DNA of 64,000 nt, taken from the NCBI GenBank assembly GCA_021927905.1, contig BLLK01000047.1:2790001-2854000 (forward strand). The letters run 5' to 3'. This document shows positions 1 through 9,072 of the stretch, in pieces. The position numbers and the translations under genes were made by a program. The DNA is from Chaetoceros tenuissimus. Lineage: Eukaryota > Bacillariophyta > Thalassiosirophyceae > Chaetocerotales > Chaetocerotaceae. The notes below the pieces were generated by a model. The model searched no databases. It saw only the letters and a program-made list of their open reading frames with translations, and was not told where the DNA came from. The first letter of the stretch is position 1; each line of letters opens with the position of its first letter.

Positions 1-917
1 CTGGTTCTATCAGTTTCAGTGTTCCAATAATATGGTTCACCAGCATCCGTTAATACTCGGACCCAATTATTGTCATAGAATTTCAATCCACTTAATGCAT
101 TTGTTGCTTCCTCTTCCCCTCCATCAACTTTCTCAGCTATTTCATTGTTACTTTCAGGAATCTCTTCTCCAATAAATGGTGACAAGTCTGGTAAATTTCC
201 CCATGCGATTCTTCCTTCATCAAAATAGTCATCTGGAAGTTTGTAAACAATGTTTTCCAGTTGATATTCGACGTACGCTCCTAGTCTTCTAATCAAATGG
301 TCATCAACATCTTCAGTTCCACCAAGAACATGTCTCCATACGGCATCACAAACAATTTCAAATCTCTTCTTTTGATCATCTGGAAACTCCTGGAAAGCAT
401 GATCGTATTGTGTGCAATGTAAAAAGGTTGCCTGTTGTGCATCCTTGAGATGTTTGTTAACAGTCAATTCATGTACACCTGAAGACCTTATTCTTGCTCT
501 TGTGTCATTCCAGAACAGATCAAAGAGTTCTTCCTGAACCATGAGGTTATATCCGTACTTTCCACTTTCTTTATCTTCTGGAGTATTGTAAGCTAGTAGT
601 CTACGGTGAAGAAACCAAATATGCATGGAAAGCATTGCATGCATAGGTCGAAAATCAGACCCAACTTTTTTCATTCCATACCATTCAGGATTTGATGCTT
701 GATACTGTGCTGCATTAAACAAAGCACTAGCAAACTTAATGCGATGCTGTTGAGCGGAAATAGAATATCTGTTTGCAAAGTCTTTCATTGTGTTGAGATT
801 CATCTTTGTAGAAGAGTAATTTCTTTGCTGACTCTTGATGTAGTTCATCATGCTCTTTTCAGACACCAGAGACTTGCTCCATTTCGAGCAAATTGAGGAC
901 ACTAGTTGAGGATTCAT
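1..917 (-). CDS. UQCC1: UQCC1/Cbp3-like complex III assembly factor with C-terminal WW domain (partial)
   Basis: The reverse strand is open from an ATG at 917 to the left edge (305 residues visible, no stop), so the gene is cut by the window. Residues about 85-250 carry the ubiquinol-cytochrome c chaperone signature: a region around MHAMLSMHIWFLHRRLL, then LMVQEELFDLFW and a WRHVLGGTED block aligning with the WRTFFNRKCEDP region of animal UQCC1. In that family the protein helps translate and assemble cytochrome b of mitochondrial complex III. The N-terminus is rich in Ser, Lys and Arg (QQRNYSSTK), fitting a mitochondrial presequence. An in-frame stop lies a few codons upstream of the ATG. Just before the edge is a WW-like segment (NNWVRVLTDAGEPYYWN); its second Trp would lie outside the window. 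It is divergent from the cyclophilin gene at 1269. Family call confident; the WW domain is incomplete and less certain. Confidence 0.82.
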   Translation of the reverse strand, partial: MNPQLVSSICSKWSKSLVSEKSMMNYIKSQQRNYSSTKMNLNTMKDFANRYSISAQQHRIKFASALFNAAQYQASNPEWYGMKKVGSDFRPMHAMLSMHIWFLHRRLLAYNTPEDKESGKYGYNLMVQEELFDLFWNDTRARIRSSGVHELTVNKHLKDAQQATFLHCTQYDHAFQEFPDDQKKRFEIVCDAVWRHVLGGTEDVDDHLIRRLGAYVEYQLENIVYKLPDDYFDEGRIAWGNLPDLSPFIGEEIPESNNEIAEKVDGGEEEATNALSGLKFYDNNWVRVLTDAGEPYYWNTETDRT

Positions 918-1268
918 TTGGTCCGGTCTGTTGTAGTCTATCTATATTGTAGATCGTCAAAGCTTCTAATAGTAGAAGGTTAGTAATTACATCATGGAAT
1001 TGCATAAAAATTTCATTTTCTTTTGAACCACGTTACCGTAACCCTGAAGGGTAGGTGTATATAGGATAAAATTGGACCCCCCTTCACACACACATCAGTT
1101 TGAGGAAGATCCATCCAATCGTATCTTTCTTGCTCTACGTCATCGGATCCAACAAACCAACAGAACAAAATAGTTTTGCATGATGTTGGATGTATGAATG
1201 TGAACATGATATGCATCACTAATTGAAATAAACACATTTCAACTTTGACATCAACCTGAACTGCAACC
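918..1268. promoter_or_regulatory. Shared upstream region of UQCC1-like and cyclophilin genes
   Basis: This 351-base gap separates two divergent start codons, so it must hold both promoters. It has no believable reading frame. A short palindrome, ACCCTGAAGGGT, lies at 1041-1052. I see no clear TATA box. Confidence 0.4.
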
Positions 1269-2214
1269 ATGAAGACTGTCTTTTCTCTTATCCTCCTTAT
1301 CTCGAGCGTTTTTACCGCATCTGCTTTCGCTCCTTCTTCGAAACAGGCAGTTTCCTCTGTAACTTCCACTCAGCTAGGAATTGGAAACCTTTTCGCAGGT
1401 CTTTTTGGAAAGACTGATGCAGAAATCACTGATACTGTCTACTTTGACGTCAGTATTGGAGGACAAGATGTTGGAAGAATTGAGATGGGTCTCTATGGTG
1501 ATGTTGTACCAAAGACTGCTGAGAATTTCAAACAGCTATGGTGAGTATTGCTATCATGATAAATATCGAGAAAGTGTTACATTGGATATATGACTGTATA
1601 TATTGTAGGTTGTCCCAAAGGTATGGCACCTTTTGGAAAAAAATTTGTTGCAGATATTTGATATTAGACTATATGTATTGTAGGCTGTCTCCAGGTGATA
1701 CCTTTTGGAAAATGTTTGTGATAGATATTTCTAACAGAATCATTATCTTTTCAAAGTACGGGCAAGCCAGGCTTTGGTTACAAAGGATCTATTTTCCATC
1801 GCGTGATCCCAGGGTTCATGTGCCAAGGTTAGTTTTCTTTTCCATTTCTTTATAATTCATGTATTAGAATGTGTCGGTTCTTTACTCATCTATTTTTCAA
1901 TTCGTGCAGGGGGGGACTTCACTAATTTTAATGGTACTGGAGGAAAATCCATCTATGGAAGAACTTTTGATGATGAAAACTTTGACATTGCTCATGGTGG
2001 CGCAGGAACTTTGAGTATGGCGAATGCAGGGCCAAACACCAATGGATCACAGTTCTTCATTTGTACTGCTCAGACTCCTTGGCTCAATGGAAAGCACACT
2101 GTTTTTGGAAAGGTTACAAAGGGTCTGGATATTGTTAAGAAGATCGAGGCTTACGGCTCTGAGATGGGAAAGCCAAAGGAGGAAATCAAGATCACTGGAA
2201 GTGGAGCATTGTAA
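1269..2214 (+). CDS. Plastid-targeted cyclophilin (peptidyl-prolyl isomerase)
   Basis: Three exons, 1269-1540, 1757-1827 and 1910-2214, give 215 residues; introns start gtgagt and gttagt and end in ag. Residues 1-19 form a signal peptide followed by FAP (ASAFAP context), the usual address into the diatom plastid. The cyclophilin fold starts near residue 58 ([11 protein letters not shown]). Catalytic and ligand-binding positions are present: [11 protein letters not shown] (active-site Arg, Phe, Gln), NGSQFFI, and [12 protein letters not shown] (Trp and His). The protein should catalyse cis-trans isomerisation of X-Pro bonds and aid folding inside the plastid. Length fits a single-domain cyclophilin plus transit peptide. 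Intron 1 holds an imperfect tandem duplication described separately. Stroma versus thylakoid lumen cannot be decided from the sequence. Confidence 0.93.
1592..1735. repeat. Imperfect tandem duplication inside cyclophilin intron 1
   Basis: Two copies of about 70-75 bases, starting at 1592 and 1667, share the blocks TATTGTAGG, TGTC, ACCTTTTGGAAAA and AGATATTT in the same order. The two copies make up most of the 216-base intron. Each copy carries a TTGTAGG block that could mimic a 3' splice site. Confidence 0.65.
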
Positions 2215-2243
2215 ACTCAAATCAGAGTAGTGATATGGTATAA

Positions 2244-3335
2244 TTACTTCTTGATATGTTGATAAAGATTAAATGCACACCATTGTGGCGAATCAAAACG
2301 CATGTCATACCAATAGTTCACTGCAACAGTTTCTTTTGTTTGGGTTACTCGATGGTACCATAAACTTGGTAGGTACAATAGATCTCCTGCGCTAACCCGG
2401 ATTCGCATTGGATGGGCATATTTCAAAAGAGGGTTCTGTTCTATGTATTTATTGATTTCATCATTTGATGAAGGAGGTAGAAGCTTTTCAACATTAGACT
2501 CCATCCAACGCGTTTTTTGTCTTTCTTCATTGCCTTGATCATCTGGTATTATTTCTTGTACAACTTTCCATTTACCATTGGAATCCTTTTGGAATGAACC
2601 AGAAGGAAAATTAGACTCTCTCAGATATAAAGCGTCAGACGGTGGGCAAACTGTAAAAATCTTCTCCCCACACAAAACCCCCATTATATTTTCATAATGA
2701 TCTTTATGCATGGACGATACTGATCTTTCATTCCCAATCCAAAGATTTATTGCATCAGGCTTCAAATCAAGAGCTTCGTCGACAAAAGGTACTGATGGTG
2801 GGAAATAGTCCATCAACTCTGGTAGCTCGCATCTAAGGCAATCATTTTGTCGTGAGTAGTAGAGCACATCCTCTTCTTCATCCATATGATTTGGTTCTTC
2901 GATCTGTGGTTCACTCTTTTGATAATTGACTTTCTTCAAGCCATTTTCATCACAATCTAAAACGTCCTTTTTCTGGTGTTTTTGTTGCATTCGTAATCCT
3001 TTTACAAATTCTACAAATTTCATTTCCCTTGTTTGTGGCATTACGAATGCTTTCTCTCCATCAACGACCCGTATTGTATCTGCATGGCCATCAGGTGATA
3101 CGTCAACATGTAATATAAGGCCATCGTTACCACGAACTAAATCATCAAGTGATATTTTTGGAAAAGCATTCTTGATTAGTACAGGTTTGGACAAAGCCAC
3201 ATATTCACGCAAAAATGAGATGGGCGAGGGGATATCTTGCAGCACAGTAATGGGTGTTGCGTGAAGAGTTTCAACATCTGACGAGAACTCAGATAGGTTT
3301 TCTTCGCTGATTTTCATGATAGGGTTCGTCGTCAA
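2244..3335 (-). CDS. JMJD7: JMJD7-type JmjC (cupin-8) Fe(II)/2-oxoglutarate hydroxylase
   Basis: Single-exon gene of 363 residues, starting at ATG 3335. The C-terminal half is a JmjC/cupin fold. The iron ligands are visible as H210 and D212 in SMHKDHYENIMGVLCGEK, and H328 in LPSLWYHRV. The string HKDHYEN with a following GEK is typical of JMJD7, which in animals is a lysyl hydroxylase acting on the DRG translation GTPases. The N-terminus (PITVLQDIPSPISFLREYV and SKPVLIKNAF) also matches the family. An acidic low-complexity insert lies around residues 118-156. The gene converges with the cyclophilin gene, whose stop is only about 30 bases away. Family call is strong; the substrate is inferred from animals. 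Confidence 0.86.
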   Translation of the reverse strand: MTTNPIMKISEENLSEFSSDVETLHATPITVLQDIPSPISFLREYVALSKPVLIKNAFPKISLDDLVRGNDGLILHVDVSPDGHADTIRVVDGEKAFVMPQTREMKFVEFVKGLRMQQKHQKKDVLDCDENGLKKVNYQKSEPQIEEPNHMDEEEDVLYYSRQNDCLRCELPELMDYFPPSVPFVDEALDLKPDAINLWIGNERSVSSMHKDHYENIMGVLCGEKIFTVCPPSDALYLRESNFPSGSFQKDSNGKWKVVQEIIPDDQGNEERQKTRWMESNVEKLLPPSSNDEINKYIEQNPLLKYAHPMRIRVSAGDLLYLPSLWYHRVTQTKETVAVNYWYDMRFDSPQWCAFNLYQHIKK

Positions 3336-3913
3336 GAATTCAATTATTTCTATCTGACTGGATATTTGACTCTTAGACTACCATAAGTACTTAGTTGTAG
3401 TTGTAATTCTACTCAAGTTTTACAAGAGAAGAGAAGGAGATAAGTGTGATGAATGATAAGTTTGGTCTAGATTCTAGCTAGCTAGGGGGTGAAATGCACC
3501 TCCTTAACGAAAAACCTAATCCTAACAACACCTACGACAGTCTTGGAGTGCCTGCAATCTTCTTCCTTCCTCTAATATTTTATTTTTGAAAGAATTACTG
3601 AAGCTAGAAGATGATTTTGCATAGAAAGACTTCTACTATGTGAGTATCAATGTGAGTAGGTGTTCCGAGCTTTAGATTCGTGAGTTCAGATATAGAAGTT
3701 ATTTTGCCGTAGATAGACAGCTTTCCCAACGGCAGATTAGAAATTATTCTACAATTTTAGCTCCACAACGGAAAGATTTTTTCTTTCTCTTTTGAAGAAC
3801 ACTTTTTCTTTTTCATCTCTATTAAGAAAAAACATTCCAAGATATTGTGTAATTAAACAAAGAAAACATTCAACCTTGACCTTTCATTGGAAGCCAACAA
3901 CAGAACGTCTAAT
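3336..3913. promoter_or_regulatory. Divergent intergenic region with CTAGCTAGCTAG palindrome
   Basis: This 578-base stretch lies between the start codons of the JMJD7-like gene (minus) and the ankyrin/pseudokinase gene (plus). No coding sequence was found. It holds the palindrome CTAGCTAGCTAG at 3474-3485, about 140 bases upstream of the JMJD7 start, and a pyrimidine-rich tract at about 3776-3815. Confidence 0.35.
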
Positions 3914-6900
3914 ATGGTTCGACGTAGTGGAGTAACAAGGATGGAATCAACAGTCTCTGACTATGCATCTGTTTACGAGGATGACGAAAGTTATGCAAAT
4001 TACTATGCCAAATGGGGGTCTGGGTCCAGTTCTGGATCGAGTTCATATGATGATTACGAACAGTATAGATCGTATGATGAAGATGAGCAAAGAGTAGTTG
4101 ATGATAGAAGAGACATTGATGACTTTTCTGCTGCAGCCTCGTATTCGTCGGTTGAAACACCAACAAACTATTTTGATAAAGATGAATTCTTTGAAGAATA
4201 TGAGCAACGTAGAGTTGTCAACGCTCCTGATGTTTCCGGCAAAAAGAATAAAGCTACCAAAATTACCAAAGCTACAAGTAAGGCAAGTATGAGTGCAAAA
4301 GAACCAAAAAAGTCTAAACCTACACCAAGTGTAACGTCCAAAGTTGTAAATGCTCCAAAGAAGGGATCCACCAAAATTGATCCCTTTGCAAAGAATAATA
4401 AGAATAAGGTTGTAAAACCAGCATCTTCTTTCAAAAATAAAGCTCAAAATACAAAGAAAGCAACAAAAATTATGCTTCCACCCACTCAGACTCGCAGTAA
4501 AACACCGGATTTGCCTACCATTGAATCAGTCGTTACCCCTTCTTACAGTGATGAGGAGTCAGCATTTGACTCAATTGTGAATAAACCTACTGTGGAAATC
4601 AAAAATAATCATTATGACAATAATGATCACCGTCGTGGATACTCTATGGTGGATTCCTTTGTAACTGAGGATGCGTCGGATGATGGAGATAGGATGATGA
4701 ATGCTTCTGACTTGGATACAGTTGTAGATTCAGTCATGAGTGAACTTATGAAGAAACATTCTTCACGATCAGATGACGAAGACTCAGTTGCCAACGAACT
4801 TGAAAATGATGAAGATGATTACTATGACGATTTTATGAATGCCTTTCAAAATAAAACTTCGACCATCATGAGTAAGAAATCCAAGGCTCTTTCGAATTTG
4901 ACTCAAAAACCCCAAACTGGTATTATTCCTTTCAGTCAAAGACCTCCTAGATCAATCAAGAGTAACGCTACATCTGCACGGCTAAATATTCCAAGCAATT
5001 ACAAGCCGCAAAATGTTGAGCATATTGCTCATGACATGCCTCCAGTAGAATTAAAGGGCCCTGTAGAAGCACATGACGTCAAGGAAGTTGGGGACGAACA
5101 GTTGGAACTGAGAGGTAAAGCAAATGTGCTCTTGATGAAGAGAAAATTTGGGGATCTTGTTGAATTTGTTCAAATGTACCCTAGTGTAATTGGTATTCAA
5201 TCTCAGCAGTCACAGTCCAGAAATTTGATCCATGTGATGGCAGTTCAGCAAATCCCTGTTCCTGAAAATGTTTTGTTGAAAGTAATCTCTGTAGATCCAA
5301 GTCTTGTTTCCATTAGTGATGAAAATGGAAATACACCACTTCATTATGCGGCACTACATGCCAATAAACAAAATATGCATGTATTTTTGGTTCTGCTGAA
5401 GTTTCACCCCCTTGGTGTTAATCAGAGAAACAAAGAAGGTGACCTACCACTTCACTTAGCTGCTGCAAATCCAAACAAGGGAGCACAAATGGCAGTTCAC
5501 ATGCTTCTAGAAACAAATACAAAAGCCTTGACTGAGCCTAATAAGAAAGGAAAAATCCCTCTACATTTAGCTCTCACAGGAGGCTCGTCAAACTTGAAAA
5601 GCTTGAAGACTATTATTAATGTGCACAAAGCACGTAAATACAGTGTAGTTGTGAAAGACAACAAAGGTAAGAACCTGATATATGCGAATATTCATCTTCG
5701 TTTTTTGATTTTTCATACGCTAATTTTTTTCGCAAGGTAATACTCCACTTCATTCGGCGATTATGAGTGGGACAAGTTACCAAGCAGTGGAATTGTTCAA
5801 TAGAATGGCGAGGGAAGTTGAACCGGAGGCGTATACCAAGCAAAATGATCAGCGATACATTCCTCTTCATCTTGCTCTAATGATGAAGAGGGTGAATCCA
5901 TTGGTGGTCCTTTCTCTTATTAAAGCAGCACCATTTGCTGCAGGGATGCCGACACCAAGTGGTGCAATGCCAATTCACTTGGCAACGAAGGCAGAGCTTA
6001 AACCCGAGATCATCAAAACTATTTTGGCTGCAGACATGCCAATCGAAATTGGCAACAAAACTGATAATCCATCCATGGGCATTATTATCAATAGAGAGCA
6101 TGGACATTCATGGTGGCATGTTGCAGTTGAAAAGGGTAGTAGATACGTTGATGTTGTGACAAGTTTATTGGAAGACTTTGCAACATATGTGCAAATCGTT
6201 GCGTTAGCAAGAAGTGTTGGGCCAGATAAAAAAACTGTAACTATCAATGCAGCATCACCACCTTTGGTTGATGCTTTCAAAAACATGTTACGTTTTTACT
6301 ATCGCTACGAAATTTCTACTCAGAAAATGCCTGTGTGCAGAGGAGATGTACAGTCATTTCCTGCGTATGATCATGGAGCTGACCTAGAAAAATTCAAGGT
6401 GACTGGGCCTTGGTTAAAGAGTGGATTCACGAAGATTAAGGAGAACAATCGTACTACTGCCGCATCTGAACGTGGTCGCGAGGTAAGACAACTTCTTTTC
6501 CCTCATTATGCTCTGTCTGAAATTTATACAACTCAATCTATCTTTTATGTTTAGATCATGTACATTCCATGGCAACCAGATGAACAGGACATCACTCTTA
6601 GATGTTATGCTTTAGAGGAAACCTTTCTTAGCGAAAAAAGGATTCGGGAGACAAAAGATATGTCTTCGGAATATGTTGAGCGCATCATATCTGTTCACAA
6701 TGACTCAAGTTATGTCAATCCGTCTTTCACTACAGGGAAAATCATGTGCATAGCATTTGAGCAAAATGATGGAACTCTCGGTGAAATTATGAGTGGAAAT
6801 AATAGTATTCGTAAACAAGCTGGATGGTTATCAAATTGTCAGTCTGTAGTAAGAGATTTGGCAACGTGTCTGAAGCATATGCACGAAAATGGTGTTGTTC

Positions 6901-8012
6901 ATAGTAGACTTGATATGAATTCATTTGGTCGATTCAATGGCAAGTGGAAACTGATGACAATTGGAAGCAGTACACTTATGGGAACTGCAATGGGTGGGCT
7001 TTTGAATAAATGCGCAACTCCAGAAAGTCTATCTGGAGTTCAAGCCGCTCTACCAGCACCTGCAATTTCAGCATCAAAAGGAAGACAACGCTCTAGGAGC
7101 AAAGGAAGATGGACTTCTTCCTCTAGTCTGAAAACTGGAACCGCAAGTACAAAACATACTGCATTACCACCATCAAACGCAAGCAGCAAACCAGAGCGAA
7201 AGAAATTTGGAGTGTTTGTTTTTGGACTGAAAGATCTTGGTCTTGGAACTTATGGTTCTTCTAAAAAAGCAGGAAAGAAATCTTCTAGTAATATTTCTAT
7301 TGGGGGTGACAGTATGGACTCATCTATTGCATCCATGCAGGAAGGTAATAGCCTTGCTACTGATGAGGCATCTGCAAGAGTGATTGCAATGCAAGAAGAT
7401 GAAATTTCCCGTTTACGCAAAGCATTGGAAGAGAAAGAGCATATATACCGTAAGCAACTTGCTGAAGAAAGAGCAACATTTAAACGACAAGAGGCAGAGA
7501 GACAAAGAGAATTGAAGAATAAGGAAGCAAAGCAAAAGATTCAAAGAAAGCTTCCAAAGTATGCACCGGAGAGACTAATGGCGTCACCTTCTTGGGATAT
7601 TTTTTCACTTGGACTAGTTATGGCAGAATCTATCATTGGTTTTTCCCCTCTTTTGCCGTCATCAACGGAATCTGATGAAGAATTACTTGAGCTTTTATCG
7701 CGTTTTGATGAGGCTCATGTGGATGCAATCTGTGCCGAAGTCCAACCAATTGCTGGAGAATTGGCTGCAGATCTTGTTGCAAGATTACTGCATCCAAAGC
7801 CTCAGTCCAGAATTGCAAACATGGAAAAGGTTCTACAGCACAAATACTTTCACGCTGAGGTTATTGAACCATCTAATGCTCGAAAATTTAAGAAATCAAA
7901 GGGGTCGGTGAAATTGACTGCCACAATCTCTCGCGATAAAAGCTTATTTTCAAAAGGAAGTAGTAGAAGGCGATCTCGTTCCCGTCAAGGTAGAATCAAG
8001 GCTAGTGAATAG
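3914..8012 (+). CDS. Large ankyrin-repeat protein with C-terminal pseudokinase-like domain
   Basis: Three exons, 3914-5666, 5737-6482 and 6555-8012, give 1318 residues. The first ATG in frame is at 3914. Residues 1 to about 390 are acidic/basic low-complexity and probably disordered. Ankyrin repeats span about 400-680, with repeated cores such as NGNTPLHYAAL, EGDLPLHLAAA, KGKIPLHLAL and NKGNTPLHSAI; the last core is split by intron 1. From about 834 a kinase-like fold begins: RDLATCLKHMHENGVVHSRLD occupies the catalytic-loop position but lacks the HRD aspartate, and no DFG is seen (LMTIGSS instead). After a basic and coiled-coil insert of about 200 residues, YAPERL, SWDIFSLGLVMAE and a C-lobe Arg (PQSRI) follow. 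I infer a catalytically dead kinase scaffold. Partners are unknown. Confidence 0.8.
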
Positions 8013-8318
8013 TATCAAAGTACCATGCCATAGAAAACGATGAAAAAAAATGTTCCTGTAGTAATAAAAATAACTTTCATGTCGAACTCATTTTAAGAAA
8101 AAGAAGAAGAAGAAGTCTTTAAAGAATAATCTAACATGTCATCTACAAGTGTATCATGTAATTAGTGTGGTGTAGAGATTGCTTTGATGGTAATACGCAG
8201 TCCAGTCAGTGTACCATAAGAAATTTTGAAAGTTAAAAATTACTTCTCTGGAAGAATCCTTTCGTTTTTCGATTTGATTCGTTGATTCATTTTTTTCTCT
8301 TTTGATTTATTTCTCAAC
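8013..8318. other. Intergenic region, no gene seen
   Basis: This 306-base gap between the ankyrin/pseudokinase stop and the roadblock start codon holds a short GAA-repeat tract near 8101-8116 and AT-rich sequence, but nothing I can call. Confidence 0.4.
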
Positions 8319-8840
8319 ATGGTGAGTCGAGATGAACAAACCTTTCCTTTTTAACATTTCCCTCATTATTTCAATAACACTCAAAAACATTTCAGAGTGC
8401 AATCGAAGAAACACTAGAGAGAATTCAAAAGCAACCAGGTGTTGAGGCGTAAGTTTTTCTCTGTTTATCAATTACACGCATGACGACGGATCGACTCAAC
8501 AAATACATTGTTTCAATAGTTATGTCATTCTGAACAACGAAGGTGAAATACTTCGAAGAATGCCATCCATGTCTCAAGAGGTTGCAGAACAATATGCCAA
8601 TGTGAGTAAAGTCTTCAATTTCAAGTTTCAATTTTGTTGTTCTTTCAAGCAATTCACATGACTTTGCAATAGAAAGTAAAAGATTTGGTCAAGAAAGCTG
8701 CAAATGCAACAAGAGATCTGAACCCTGAAGATAAACTCAAGAACTTGAGAATCAGAACCAAGACCAAGGAAATGCTAGTATCTTTTGCTACTGATTCTGT
8801 GGTAATAATCATTCAAAGCTGGTCACACTACATGGGCTAA
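8319..8840 (+). CDS. DYNLRB: Roadblock/LC7-type dynein light chain
   Basis: Four small exons, 8319-8321, 8396-8448, 8520-8601 and 8673-8840, give 101 residues. The first coding exon is just the ATG, with an intron (gtgagt) directly after it. The protein starts MSAIEETLERIQKQPGVEAY and continues with VILNNEGEILRR, ATRDLNPEDKLKNLRIRTK and a VVIIIQ strand; this aligns along its whole length with human DYNLRB1 ([41 protein letters not shown]). It should bind dynein intermediate chains as a dimer, in cytoplasmic or axonemal dynein. All introns are GT-AG and the phases fit. The exons are too short to show as long open frames, so the gene is easily missed. Confidence 0.88.
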
Positions 8841-9072
8841 ACCCTTTGTATCGGGTGCCGAGTGGCAGACGAGGATCGAAGAATCGAATTTTACAAGAAA
8901 TGGAGAAATTATAGATTTGAAGATGGAACTTTGAATGTGGATTCGAAAGATCGTGATTGCTGTTTTTTGTTCTAGCATATACCTGCACTACAAGTAGGAT
9001 AATAAAAATAAATTGGAGTGATTGGAAAAAAGAAGTAGTAACCTTTGTTTATGTTTCAATTTACACGAGTAA

